Shown here piece by piece: positions 20,539 to 32,444 of a DNA stretch of 64,000 bases. Under the pieces are notes generated by a model that worked only from the letters and a program-made list of their open reading frames with translations, had not been told where the DNA came from and did no database searches. The translations under genes were made by a program, and so were the position numbers. How positions within the stretch are numbered: the stretch's first letter is position 1; each line of letters begins with the position of its first letter. The stretch spans positions 194,084,052 through 194,148,051 of the forward strand of contig CP136067.1 in the NCBI GenBank assembly GCA_032622095.1. The letters run 5' to 3'. The stretch comes from Siphonodentalium dalli. Its lineage: Eukaryota; Mollusca; Scaphopoda; Gadilida; Siphonodentaliidae.

Positions 20539-20983
20539 AGGCCCACTTAATTTTCGAATCACCAGATCACATTATATACAACATATTCCATATTATATAT
20601 ATACCATTTGAAAGAGGAAGCTCCAAAAACATTGTATTATCAACTTATCCGGTTGAATAAACTGGGAACATCGTTGTTTTTGTCAAGGTACCAAGGCCTG
20701 TTGGCGCTTAATTTTGATCCAGATTGTACTGTAAACTCTATTCTTCTCAACGGAAGGGGAATAACTCTATGTCTTAGTTTGAATTCTGATGCATTTTGGG
20801 TTGACAAGGGGGGGAGTCTTGGAATTAATCTAAGAATCTCTATCACTTAGTGGACACTCCAAGGCTACAGCTGTTCCATATTCTGGTGGAATATATATAT
20901 TTTTGGTTCCTCTTCCAAAAGGTATATAATATGGAATATGTTGTGTATAATGTTATCTGGGTATTCGAAAATTAAGTGGGCCT
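20539..20983. mobile_element. 445-bp inverted-repeat element flanked by TTAA
   Basis: Ends AGGCCCACTTAATTTTCGAA and its complement, with TTAA at 20535-20538 and 20984-20987. The arms continue with CATTATATACAACATATTCC / GGAATATGTTGTGTATAATG for about 75 bp. The ends differ from the CCCTTTACCC family, so if the TTAA is a true duplication this is a second TTAA-using family. TTAA could instead be part of the inverted ends. An 80-codon internal ORF (20608-20850) is not recognisable. Confidence 0.75.
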
Positions 20984-21349
20984 TTAAATATACAAAACGT
21001 CATCAGGTCACTGAACTGAAGAAAACATGTACTGTCAAAGAATGAGTATATTGCGAGATAACTAGATCAAGCCAGAATGAATTGTAACCAAGAAAACTAA
21101 GATGCATGCATCAGATTACCCATGAACTATTTAGCATAAAATAATTGAGCTCGGTCACATCTGTCCTGCAATTTCGGTTGACGTTTGACACATGGATTCA
21201 TTAGCGACGTTACGACTGAGATCGATGCACCGATTACACTATGGGTTATAATCGGTTTAACGAAGAGGTAGATTAGATACGGACGTGTGCTCGATATATG
21301 TGTGGAACGATGATAGCAAAAAAAACCAGAGATGACTGTGGTGGTGGAC

Positions 21350-21485
21350 TATTTTTTCTATAACTTTTAAAGAAAATTCAGCAGTTGCAATATGGCAGCA
21401 GCAAAGAAGGATGTACATTTTTTCTATAACTTTTAAACAAAATTCAGCAGTTGCAATATGGCAGCAGCAAAGAAGGATGTACAAT
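21350..21485. repeat. 66-bp tandem duplication
   Basis: TTTTTTCTATAACTTTTAAA then TTCAGCAGTTGCAATATGGC and AGCAAAGAAGGATGTACA occur twice in tandem with one or two differences. The interval 20990-21350 shows nothing. Confidence 0.9.
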
Positions 21486-21639
21486 TGGCAAATGGTGGGG
21501 GCGGTGTGACGTGTAACTACGATTGAAACTAGATATACAGTTTGGAGATTATTGAATGAGGAATGTGATATTAAGGGATACTGCACCTTTTTTCTTTTGG
21601 TGTGCAGATTGAATATCAGTTAAAATGCACAATCCTATT

Positions 21640-22020
21640 AAGCGGCCGTCAATTTTTATTTATATGGATTGGGCGGTCAGAAGTATTAGATTCGAGTCGA
21701 GCAACCCACCAATCAAAGGCCAGATTTATTAGATATGGATGTTTTAAATCTATTATTTTTTGCAATCGAGTATTACTGGTCTAGTACAGAGTCGACGAGT
21801 TGTCGGTATCGGAGAAAATTGCGGATGAAGATGGATAACTCTAAAATGAATCGGCTGAATCGTCCAAATTTGGTCCAACATGTTGATAAATATAACAATT
21901 TCGGGCAATTTTATACCATATTTGACAGCGGTTAGCATTATTTTCGGCAATTAATCGATTCCGATAACTGCATGAAGGGGATTCTAAAAATGTTGTTGTT
22001 GGAATCGGTACCTTTAAATA
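21640..22020 (+). repeat. Diverged copy of the GGTACTC inverted-repeat family
   Basis: GATTCGAGTCGAGCAACCC, AAAATTGCGGATGAAGATGG, GGTTAGCATTATT, AATCGATTCCGATAAC and ATGTTGTTGTTG follow the order seen in the complete copies at 39017-39475 (inverted) and 58056-58510. The outer ends are lost. Confidence 0.7.
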
Positions 22021-22329
22021 AAACATTGAGTGGAATTCAGGACCTATGTGGATAGATACGAACAGGAATTTGGGCCGAGTTGCATTTCGTTCAAATATCG
22101 GAAGAAAGTGGAATGTTGATTTTCAAATGTGTCAACAATGAATAAAAAAGGCTTGTCCAGTCAGAGGGCCATGGTCATAAGTGTATATGATATTGTTATT
22201 AAGAGATAACTTGTAGTGGACAATACTGGACATGCATGCTTTCCCAGTCACTAATAAAATCAGAGGGGTACCATGGTCACTTGGCCGAGTTAGATAGACT
22301 GGTGTAATCGAGATAATCGGTATGTTATC

Positions 22330-23050
22330 TGCCTGCCATCTTGTCTGGTTGTTATATATCAAGGAACCCATCTTGAGTATGAAATATATTTTATAGATTG
22401 AGAATTATTAGTGTCCCAATAGACAGTCGACTATTAGAGGCCAAATTCATATTTACTAGTTAATTACGCTTCGGTGTAATACACACTACGCTTAAGCATA
22501 ATAGCCTCATTCACAACTCCATTACGCTTAGCGTAATGGCGGTAATGCCATTAAGCTTTAAAACCGTAATATGTTTTCATAACCTTACTACCTTACATAT
22601 AATGGCATCATCTAAGGTATAGATATATATTAAAGTTACTAGCATCAGTAATGGGCTGCTTCCATTTTAGGTTCAGGAGAGTTTTTAAATATGGAATTTG
22701 AATTATACTAAAGCGCAATGCCATTAAGCTTAAATGTAATGGAAATCTGAATTACGCTGAAACTTTATGATTGAGAATAATGGAATTACGCTTATGCGTA
22801 ATTGGTTATCAAACGTGAATTTGGCCTCCCCTAGTCGACAAGTTGCTGGTGTGGGACCAAATTGGGGATGAAAATGGATCACTAAAATGAAGAGGCTTTA
22901 TGTGGATAATAAGGTCAAATTTCATCGAACAACATATGTCGTTAAATAACACGTTTCGGGCAATTTTGTACAATACTCCGGAGAGTAGTTAGGAATATTT
23001 TATGGAAATTAAATGGTAACTGAGTGGCATTTCTAAAAATGTTTTTTGAA
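22330..23050 (+). repeat. Second diverged GGTACTC-family copy, interrupted by a MITE
   Basis: ATTATTAGTGTCCCAATAGACAGTCGAC at the left and GTCGACAAGTTGCTGG, AAATTGGGGATGAAAATGG at the right align with ATTACTGGTCTAG...GTCGACGAG at 21770-21800. The 22426-22839 element separates the two halves. Confidence 0.55.
22426..22839. mobile_element. ~414-bp MITE with repeated ATTACGC motifs
   Basis: Inverted ends around GAGGCCAAATTCA (22437) and TGAATTTGGCCTC (to 22828), extended outward by GTCGACTA/TAGTCGAC. Inside, ATTACGCTT or its complement AAGCGTAAT occurs at least six times, some as perfect small palindromes such as ATTACGCTTAGCGTAAT. No coding capacity. Confidence 0.75.
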
Positions 23051-23229
23051 TCTGATTATATGGGGACAAACGAGAGAACGAAGGAGAGATATTGGTAAAT
23101 AAGGGCAATGTTGTTTCTTGTATATAGGAGTATCCAAACGGGATATGCACAGATGGTAAGAAAACACATTGGCTCATTGTTTTCACTAACTTTGGGAAGT
23201 TTCCCGTAAGGAGCGTTGGGGCACAGGTG

Positions 23230-23835
23230 GTCTAATATGAGAACCTCCCCCTCGTATGACTGGTGGATATTATGAGACTCTCCCCCGCATATGACCGACG
23301 GATAATGTGAGAACCTCCCCCGCGTATGAACAGTGAATAATATGAGAACCTCCACATCATATGACCGGCGGATTATATGTTCATATGAGAACAGCCCACA
23401 CATATGACCGGTGGGTAATATGAGAACCTCCCTCGCATATGAGAATCTCCCTCGTGTATGACCGGTGAATAATATGAACCTCCGCCGCGTATGACTGGTG
23501 GATAATATGTTCATATGAAAACCTCCTCCGTATGACCGGTGGATAATATGAGAACCTCCCCCGCAGATGACCGAGGATAATATGAGAACCCCCACCGCGT
23601 ATGACTGGCGGATAATATGTTCATATGAGAACCCCCCCCCCCCGCATATGACCAGCGGATAATATTAGAACCCCCCCCCGTGTATAACCAGCGGATAATA
23701 TGAAAACCTCCCTTGCGTATAACTGGCGGATAATATGAACATCCACCGCGTATCGCCGGCGGATAATATGTTCATATGAGAACCTCCTACACGTATGACC
23801 GGCTAATAATATGAGAACCTCCACTTCGTATGACC
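23230..23835. repeat. ~35-bp minisatellite, about 16 copies
   Basis: Unit of the form GCGGATAATATGAGAACCTC then CCCCGCGTATGACCG. Every few units an insertion TTCATATG lengthens the unit. Units are diverged, and C-tracts up to about 13 bp occur near 23635. The long minus-strand ORF (23056-23595) is repeat-derived. Confidence 0.9.
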
Positions 23836-25515
23836 ATCGGGCATGTAAGGTTTTCAGTCTATGCACACTATTTGATTTGAATATTCTTTTGAACAGTCTG
23901 ACCATTGACATATTCATGCGTTCAAACCAGTTAATCTATTTTGTAACTTGGCTTGTAATCGCCGGACACCGGCTTCCGGCATCTGCGCTTTTAGTCACAA
24001 CTGAAATAAAAAAAATAAGTGCGATTTATAACAAATGAAAAGCGCAAAGCCTTTAAAAAAATCACACTAAGTTTGATACGTCTTCTGATATATGGTATAA
24101 TCGTATTTTGTGGATGAAGTGCTGCTAAAAACAGGCTTAGTTGGACCGATAAAACGCTTCAGTCAGCCATTCTATTTTTTACGAGAAAAAGTAGCGTTCT
24201 CTCTTTGAGCGAATTTATGCAACAATTTCACTGGGTGGTGGAGCCATTCGGACAGCATTACATTCCATGTGTCAAATCCTACATTTGGATATACTACACA
24301 CCCCATTATATGGAATATATCAGCTGAAATCAATCCTGTTATTGTAAACATCGAGTTTATTTTTAGCTGTTTTCATAGGCGCGTTTTTTTCGTGTTCGCC
24401 GTTACAGTATTCGTACTAAAACAGCCATATTGTAGCTAAAACGAATGCGCAGTATTCCACTGTGCCAATTGATACATAATAATTGTTTGCTAGCGTATTT
24501 ATCGAGAAAACTAAATTCTAAACATTGATGTCGAACGCAGTCTTTCGTGTTTCGTGGCGCCTTCCCGTGGTGGGTTAATCGGTCTCTAAGTGTGCATTAA
24601 TTGCAGCTTCGCTCGAATTAATAGATTTGTGTTGTGCAATAGATGATAAACTTCATTTTAATACCAAATTTTCTTGTGGGCATTGCGTTATCGCTGTAAA
24701 AATGCATTTTCTGCAGCTGTTCCACGGCCTTGATTTCGAAATAATGTTCGGTTGTGTTCGGCTTTTATGAGGACCGCTTTTATATTGATCGGTATATAGG
24801 CATACCCTTAGCACCCGTCAATATATTTGGGCTGCATTCATCTGATGCGGTATGATTCCTCGAAATTAAACAAAACAAGACAAAACCATCGTTGCTTCGA
24901 AATGTAGTTTGGGCTAACATTGAAACAAATCCTCCACATGTTCTAGGCTGGCACACACAGCATTCGTTTTTCCGTAGTTAATTAAATACCCTTTGGGTAA
25001 AATGACAAAACACTTCAATACAAATTGTTAGATTTAATTAAGAAAATACACATGCCGGCAGCGTTCAGACATTGCGTACGAGGGGACTGAACTCTGTTTT
25101 GCTGCGTGGTACATAGCTAGACTATCAAATTGCAGTTTGATACACATGTATTAGCACGTATTATTCTTTAAAACATGCGCTAGTACCAAAATTGTCCAAA
25201 TGTTATGGTCTCCGCCATACATGTATTTCTAACTGTTTTAATTTATGTTCATTATTGCATGGGGAAGTGACGGAGGTGGATTGGTCAATTGTTTCAACAG
25301 TTGCAAATTTAAAGACAGAATCAACGTTAGTTGGAAATTTCACTGATGCCGTGAAAACATGCTCAGGTTGATGCAGTGAAAACATGCTCAGATTGAAATT
25401 ATTTCGATAGTTTGAGTTTCCATCCCATACCTATAACGTTCAGTAATTTGTAACATGTGTTGACCAAAAGTCGAATAGTTTTCTACGCCGTCAAAATGTT
25501 TGACTTAAGGGGAGA
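23836..25515. other. No gene identified
   Basis: One of the longer stretches without obvious repeats. A short direct repeat GTGAAAACATGCTCAG lies near 25350-25390. The minus-strand ORF 25203-25385 is short and unrecognised. I see no splice-supported exon. Confidence 0.4.
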
Positions 25516-25520
25516 CTGTA

Positions 25521-25968
25521 TGTTACACTGGTGTAAATGGGGTTCGTAGTGACATCTAGCGGATGCGGATATATAGGAGAGAATAAAATAGACACTGGGC
25601 CCCGATTGGTCAATAGCATTGTGTGCTTTTTGCATAAAATAAATCATCACACCTCTTCCCTATGATTTCCCATAGGTAAAATAGCCATTGGCACAGGAAT
25701 TAAACATTTGTAGTGAAGTTTGAATTTTTTGGTGTGGTCTAAAATATGACTGTATTTTTTTATGCGGTTCTGACACTAGTTACGAAAACACAAGATTTAA
25801 AGGCGAATTCCCTGCTAGACGGACATGATATTTTTTGCGTAAAACGTTTCCTCAAATGTAAATTTTTCAGATTTAAAGAAAATTTTGTACCCAAAATTTA
25901 TATAGGCCAACAGTATACGCTAAAACGTTTGCAATGAGGCCTATGGAAAACATTTACACCAGTGTAAC
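25521..25968. mobile_element. 448-bp inverted-repeat element, possible CTGTA duplication
   Basis: GTTACACTGGTGTAAATG at 25522-25539 is exactly mirrored by CATTTACACCAGTGTAAC at 25951-25968. CTGTA occurs immediately outside on both sides (25516-25520 and 25969-25973), a candidate 5-bp target duplication. The interior has a short ORF (25746-25937) without recognisable similarity. Confidence 0.75.
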
Positions 25969-25973
25969 CTGTA

Positions 25974-26520
25974 CGCCAATAAATATCTACGTTCAATAAA
26001 TATTTCATGTCGATAATATATGGAAAAATAATTAATAAGAGTCGAAGATCTCTTCTATAGACGTACCGGTTAACAGGTTATCTTAAAATAAAATTTAATA
26101 ATTAAATATAAATTTACTTTATGGCTCCAGCCATAAACTAAGTTACGAATTTCCACATAAAATACGTAATCAAATTAATTTAGGGATAGTGGATTGGGCA
26201 ACGCGTGGTACATATCGTGTAACCCTAATATGTTGATACGGGGTATGAACTCAAGCCACTCACTCACTATACAATACATGAGTGAATGTCTGGGACTAAT
26301 ATAATATAACATTTATTTGATACATTCGCCTGAAAACTGTATAAAAATATATCGATGGCGAGCGTTCTATTTATTTATTCATTCCGGCTTATCTGCCATC
26401 CGTAACATTACACTAGGCACAGTCAAATAATCGGAATCTGGTTATATCTTATTCTACGAAGCATAAAATATAGAAACCTACAACATTTGAGTTCAGTGCC
26501 CCTTTAAATGGCTATCAATT
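25974..26520. other. No gene identified
   Basis: AT-rich, with small palindromes only (for example TTTATGGCTCCAGCCATAAA near 26120). Nothing assigned. Confidence 0.4.
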
Positions 26521-26785
26521 GCGTGACATTTTCCAACATTAGCGGGGGGGGGGGGGGGAGCATGTTATGTGTGAAATATCTAACCAGTCTGGAACTTCGA
26601 GGTGTCAATTGTAAATTGAAAACTAAACGAAACACAAATTATGGGAGTGCAAATAAATTTCCCAGAGTTTGGAATTTTTGGTCTACACTGGGGGTGACGT
26701 GCATGGAGTTGGAAATTCTAAAATTCTAAACGTTGGTCACCCCCCCCCCCCCCCGGTGACCTTCTAGCCACGTCCTTGATTGAGA
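26520..26785 (-). repeat. G/C-tract dispersed repeat, copy A
   Basis: A G-run of about 16 at 26542 and a C-run of about 17 near 26740 bound a ~200-bp segment. Read on the minus strand it begins GGACGTGGCTAGAAGG, the same head as 35930 (plus) and similar to 50670 (GGGGCGTGGCTGGGAGG). A (TA)n tract follows at 26795. Confidence 0.6.
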
Positions 26786-26799
26786 CTGGTGGTATATAT

Positions 26800-28030
26800 A
26801 TATATATGCTTTGTTCTCCAATCCAATATATTGTTTATTTACATACATAAAACAAAACTGCAGGGGTGCTATTCACCGGCTGGGTTTATAATATAGTCCA
26901 GGTAGTTTTACGAGGCGACGCTCAATGTGAAGCTATCGGTGGACATATCGATGGGAAGACATCGCCGCGCCATATAGGATTATCCAATCAAGGTGATTGG
27001 CGTCAATCATAGATTGACCACCGGTCACATAAACATGCTGCGTGTAGCAGTACACGTTTGTACACATTTCAACAATGAGCAACCGAGGAAAAGGACGTGG
27101 GGCAAAATATACCACCGACGACATGAGGGGGTCTACAAACAAAATCCGTATATAGGGCCGGGGTGGGTGGGTGGTCCAGAGGCCGAAACAATCGTGCTTG
27201 TAATTATTTTTCTAAAATGGGTTTTTTTCAAACAATTTACAAGTACTGACCATGTAATGTTGTTTGTAAGCATGCTAGTATCATGTTTGTTGGCATATGT
27301 TTGTTGGCATATGGCTATATGGACATCTATAGTGACTATTTAGCCTCAGATTTAGCAACATTCTGGATTTCACAGGATCCCGTCCCACTTCTCAGTGGAA
27401 AACCGTAATTTAGTAAAAAAAAATAATGTATTACCCAGTGTAAATATGTTTGGCAACTCTAATGCGTGTTGACTCACGATTGAGTTCATTAAAGCATACC
27501 ATATATTACCCGAATAAAAGTAATAAAATAAAAAAAACTGTATCACAAATACTACATGGTGAATACTCAATGATGACTAGATATCATTGACCCGATTGTT
27601 GCATAACATCAAATTGAAAAGGGTGTCTCATAAATTTCTAATATCTGAAATACTGTCTTGTTCTGGCATGCAATCATTTTCATTCCTTCTGGTTATTTCT
27701 CATCTTTTTAATGATTGCAAGTAATGTTAATTTGCAGCACTTATCCAAATAAAACTGAATTGGTTATAATGAATGGCCGTTACTGTTTATTGTTCAAACA
27801 ATCCCAACTGAAGGTGACGCTATTCTCCTTGAATTGACGAACTTCATCTTGAAGCTTAAATACTGCTCAACAAGACTAAACTACAATACTAATTGTATAC
27901 TGTTATCGCTTACAAATATATGAACTGAAATAATGTGATGCATTCAGATGCTTTGAGAAATGACATTCTTCAATGTCTTCAAAGTTCAAACTAAAATCAA
28001 AAATAAAATCTGACTGAGACTATACTGCAG
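26800..28030. other. No gene identified
   Basis: No long ORF or repeat recognised. A doubled TTTGTTGGCATATG occurs at 27288-27312. Palindromic TGACCACCGGTCA lies near 27015. Confidence 0.4.
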
Positions 28031-28034
28031 AATC

Positions 28035-28490
28035 TAGTGCACAAATATACATACAAATGGTTGAGTTATAATAATGCAAAATGTGTTTACGGATGGAACC
28101 AAGTTGGTAGCTCTGGTATGCATCGCCAGGCAAAACCTGTGATATGCAGTAATATCTGCACACATCATTCCCGTATCATTCAGGTCCATCACCATACCAA
28201 ACCACTTCAAAATTCGACAACCGACACTTCAACTTATATGGCAAAAACTTTGTACGGATTTAATTTCATAAACAGGGCCCATGGATAACTCTGGTAGGCA
28301 TTGGTACTCACAATCCGTGATATTATGCATATTCGTTCCCCATTTCTGGTCCGTCACATGTCATAGAGCATCAAAATATGACAACCGACTCTTGAGTTAT
28401 GATGCAAAATGTTTGTACGGACGGACACACGGACGGCTCGAGACGTCAACTATATACCCGCCGACTAATATCGGGGGTATAATAACCATA
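28035..28490. repeat. ~165-bp diverged tandem repeat
   Basis: TTGAGTTATAATAATGCAAA (28061), CTTCAACTTATATGGCAAAA (28228) and CTTGAGTTATGATGCAAAAT (28392) begin related units that include GTACGGA and GGTCC...CACCAT-type blocks. It ends with a GGACGGACACACGGACGG run and ATATCGGGGGTATAATAACC, a layout similar to 18121-18690. Confidence 0.7.
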
Positions 28491-29377
28491 TATCTATGTG
28501 TATACCTAACCAACACAATTCCCCTCCTCACCCACCCTGGTGAATAAGACTAAAGAGTTCTTTGATCATGCACATATAATTGTAGAACCCCTGACCTGTT
28601 TACTACTATTTACACTGGCCAGTGTTCTCTGTCAGACTAAACACGCTCGATATATTAAGGCTATAATGCGGTCTAGGGCAATTTGCGACATACAGTGTAC
28701 CTATATACACAATGCTTTATTATTGTTGTTAGATACTGGAAACACCAGGAAACACCTGGAAATACAGTTTATTTTTCGTTTTTCTGACCTGTGCTTTACC
28801 GATTAAGGATGTTATTGCTTGAGTCTTAATTTTACACACTTTGCACCAAAAAAGGATAGTGGAATGGGATTGAAAGGCAGTCAACAGTTATTGAAGAACG
28901 GCTAAAAAACTCTGAAATTTTTATAAAAACATGAGAAAGGGGGTGGGTCCCTAACATTTGGAGGAACAAATTTGCACAAATGGGGTGGTGGGTCCCTCGG
29001 GGTCGGAAAAAAACTTTTTGGGCCCTATATATGTGCAATTGTTTTCCAGACCCCCCCCCCCCCCCCCACTGCCGACGAGCGTAACACTTTTTTGGGCATT
29101 TTGGAGAGAAGAATCAAAATATTAAAGAACAAAGAAACCGGCACCATTCACCAGCGCCGGAAAAAATGTTGCATGGAAAGAAATTATTTGGAAATAGCAG
29201 GGAAATATCCAAACAAAACCAAAACACAAACAAAATTCTTCTGAGACGTTATCTTCTTGGCTCTTCATTTTCACACTGTGCTAATTAAAAAAAACCTCAT
29301 TAATATCATTTAAACACTCATTCTGCATGAAACTCAAGCATGAGTCTCCACACAATTATACAAAAACAATTATACCG
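28491..29377. other. No gene; G/C-tract-rich stretch
   Basis: An 88-codon ORF at 28540-28806 (plus) is unrecognised. At 28940-29070 GGTGGGTCCCTAACATTTGG and GGTGGTGGGTCCCTCGG form a diverged duplication ending in a C-run of about 17. Confidence 0.4.
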
Positions 29378-29635
29378 CTATATATACATGCCGATTGTGG
29401 CCGGTGAGTGTTCGTGAATTAGTCGTAAGACGGCGTCAATTGACAGGTGACAAATCTGATAGATTGGATCAATCACACCATCGACAGCGTGTGTCGTTTG
29501 CGCTAAAGCAAAGATACCTTTGCGTTCAGCCGCTACCATATAAACTACCTGGTTTATAAAATAGTCTCGCTTGGTGAATAGCACCCCAGTTGTTTTTGTA
29601 CAAAAGATGGACAGGCAGAAAATAAAGAAAGACAT
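29378..29635 (-). CDS. Coding-like ORF, possible exon, unidentified
   Basis: An 85-codon minus-strand ORF. After a hydrophobic start (SFFIFCLSIF) it has a mixed, globular-looking composition: RDYFINQVVYMVAAERKGIF, then ALAQTTHAVDGVIDPIYQIC, then HLSIDAVLRLIHEHSPATIG. It is outside any repeat that I can see. I do not recognise a family. The ATG is not supported by context, and the ORF could be an internal exon read past its acceptor, or chance. Confidence 0.2.
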   Translation of the reverse strand: MSFFIFCLSIFCTKTTGVLFTKRDYFINQVVYMVAAERKGIFALAQTTHAVDGVIDPIYQICHLSIDAVLRLIHEHSPATIGMYI

Positions 29636-29674
29636 AACATATAAACAATATATACATCAACCCCCGGTGTATCT

Positions 29675-29918
29675 TCTCGCACCGCCGGTGAATTCATCAT
29701 CGCAATTATCATCATCGCCATATTTATCGTCGTCATCCTTCTCTTCACCCTCTTCCCCATCACACCATCGTCATCACCATCGTCGTCGCCTGATCATTTC
29801 ATAGTCATCATCCTTTCTCATCCCATCACATCTTCATCACAATCGTCATCGCCGTCGCCTGACCATTGCATAGTCATCACCATCATCCTTATCGCCTGAC
29901 CACAGTCATCATCATTAT

Positions 29919-29953
<35 letters not shown>

Positions 29954-29995
29954 CCATCTTCGTCTTCTCTCGTGATCAACACCACCGTCGTCGTC
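29675..29995. repeat. ATC/CAT trinucleotide microsatellite region
   Basis: Imperfect CATCATCAC-type repeats throughout, with a clean (ATC)n run of about 11 units at 29918-29951. ORFs across it encode low-complexity Ser/His/Met runs. Confidence 0.93.
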
Positions 29996-30102
29996 AATGA
30001 TCATAATCATAACCAATACCAATAGTTTATTTCTCATAAATCATACATCGTATGAGATAAGAAAGTAGGTATATAGACAGACCTACCCCTGGTTCACATT
30101 AA

Positions 30103-30487
30103 CCCTTTACCCAACAAACCGGCCAAACGGCCAAATAAAGCTGCAACAGCCTAAATTATCTTGGGTCTGTCTCAATAAAACCATACAAATATGGATATCA
30201 TTGGAACCGGTTCATTGACCACATTGTGATGTGATGGTTACAGTTATGCCCTGTGCCAATGCATTATCTTATATATGCGAGTCGACTATAGGTCGCCTCG
30301 CATATATAAGAGAATGCATTGGCCTAAAAAAAAACACTTTTTACCATTTTTTCTTACATTCTTTAACAATTTTATAATTGTTAATGTGTTAAGCCAATGC
30401 ATTCTCTTATATATGCGAGGCGACCTATGGTCGACTCGCATATATAAGAGAATGCATTGGCACATGGCCGTTCTGTTGGGTAAAGGG
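30103..30487 (-). mobile_element. TTAA piggyBac-like element, copy 3 (385 bp)
   Basis: TTAA at 30099-30102 and 30488-30491. Right arm first, then hairpins at 30255-30323 and 30393-30461. The spacer is a few bases shorter than in other copies, and small differences (CATTATC in hairpin 1, GACTATAGG loop) mark it as slightly older. Confidence 0.92.
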
Positions 30488-30491
30488 TTAA

Positions 30492-31100
30492 ACTAAACAA
30501 TCATTGAATCATTACAAAAATACAAACAATCATTGAATCATTACAAACATTACATCGAAATTTGAAGGATAATTATCACATGTATATACACTTACTTATA
30601 GCACAACAAAATAAAGGTGGGGGTCGGTGCAAATATTAACAATTGCATGTGTCGTCCCTTGTGTAAGAAATATATATCCGCTTCGAGTATAAAAAGTATA
30701 ATAGCTATAACTAAATAGTATATATTTAATAACATGGATTATTATATATAGGTACATAACGCTGATTATTAATATTTCCCCATACATGTGCGAAACAATC
30801 GTTACAACCAATATCATAACACTCGTCGCCACAAGCCCGAGTGTATTGTGCACGTATCGACACCAGCAAACACAGAACACATTTCTGTCTAATACCACCC
30901 TTCGTGGGCCTCATTTGTAAACACTCCTATTTGTAATGGAGATTCCCTCGAGTAAATGTCAATCTTAGGGGAATACCCGTTTGCAATCGACAACATCGTA
31001 CCATGCGCGCGAATGTCTGATATATTAATCACTGCACGACCGAATAGAAATAACTATTTATTATCGACCGCGTTGATAAGGCCACAACAATTTTATGTGT
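30492..31100. other. No gene identified
   Basis: A doubled CAATCATTGAATCATTACAAA near 30499-30545 is the only repeat seen. The minus-strand ORFs near 30596-30914 are unremarkable. Confidence 0.4.
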
Positions 31101-31420
31101 TGGTTTACGAACATTTGGGATAATCCCTTGATGGGGGGGGGACAAAAACCAGGCAGTTATTGACGCTGAAGGGTTCACTCTCACCAAAAATATGCCGAGG
31201 GGTACAGAGGGTGGGGGGGGAGGTCTGAAATTTGTGTTCAAGTACGTATGCTGATTTTTTCCTTTCGACCCTTGTTGTGACCCACCCACCCCCGCGTTCA
31301 AAATTGTTTCCGTTTTCGGCAGTTTTTTCCTCGACTATTTTTCGACACCCACCCCCGTTTGAACACTAAAACAGAGATTTGCGGGGGGGGGGGGTCACTG
31401 TAAACATATGTATATGAATT
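31100..31420. repeat. G-tract-rich dispersed repeat
   Basis: G-runs of 9-11 at about 31132, 31213 and 31383, mixed with CCCACCCACCCCC. The composition resembles the G/C-tract family at 26520 and 28940 but no clear alignment can be made by eye. Confidence 0.4.
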
Positions 31421-32045
31421 TCTGTGCATACTATTTGTCATGGTTGTTAACATTGACATGTAAATAGGAACGAGTCATTTTGGAGACATTCGGCCCAAAA
31501 AACATGGCTGCCAGCGGCCATCTTGGATTTAAAAATTCAATCCATTAGCATGGGTTACAGGCTGTTTGTCTGATAATCATGAAATTTTTAATTTATGTTA
31601 ATATTGACATTCTAAGGTGTTTTAAGCCAAACTCATTGCAAAAAAAACAAGTTTGTTGGTCCCATCGAGCACACACCCAACCCAGCATACGTGCCCGGAA
31701 AAAATCCCCCCTGAAGGGTACAGAGGTGTTGACCATCTCCTTTTATTCTCAACAGATTATATGGAACAATTGAATGAATTTCAGCCATGGATGAGTGCAA
31801 AATACACGCATGCATGTGCTCTATGAATGATGGAAACAACACGGTAATTATAATGAAAATTAATAAATGGCTGCAGTCATATTTCATTTTTATTATAATT
31901 ACCATGCATGTTTGCATCGTTCATAGATCACATGAGTGTATCTCGCACTAATCCATAGCTCAAATTCATTCATTTGTTGCATATATGCTTTGAGTATAAT
32001 AGGAGATGGTCCAATAAATGGCCGGGTTTAGTGTACAGTCTCCCT
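31421..32045. other. No gene; small inverted repeat
   Basis: AATTATAATGAAAATTAATA with TGGCTGCAG (about 31845-31870) faces CATTTTTATTATAATTACC (31885-31905). CATGGCTGCCAGCGGCCATC at 31503 is another GGCCGCC-type patch. No coding signal. Confidence 0.4.
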
Positions 32046-32049
32046 TTAA

Positions 32050-32440
32050 CCCTTTACCCAACAGAATGGCCCTGTGCCAATGCATTCTCTTATATATGCG
32101 AGTCGACCATAGGTCGCCTCGCATATATAAGAGAATGCATTGGCTTAACACATTAAAAATTATAAAATTGTTAAAGAATGTAAGAAAAAATGGTAAAAAG
32201 TGTTAAAAAAAGATTTTTTTAGGCCAATGCATTCTCTTATATATGCGAGGCGACCTATGGTCGACTCGCATATATAAGAGAATGCATTGGCACAGGGCAT
32301 AACTGTAACTATCACAATGTGGTCAAGGAGCCGGTTCCAATGATATCCATATTTGTATGGTTCTATTGAGACAGACCAAAGATATTTTAGGCTGTTGAAG
32401 CTTTATTTGGCCGGTTTTGGCCGGTTTGTTGGGTAAAGGG
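32050..32440 (+). mobile_element. TTAA piggyBac-like element, copy 4 (391 bp)
   Basis: TTAA at 32046-32049 and 32441-32444. Hairpins at 32076-32144 and 32223-32291. Same layout and almost the same sequence as copies 1 and 6. Confidence 0.93.
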
Positions 32441-32444
32441 TTAA

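Noticed and set aside
20608..20850. 80-aa ORF inside the 445-bp inverted-repeat element as a mini-transposase
   Set aside because: Too short for a transposase and without a recognisable motif; the opposite strand is equally open.
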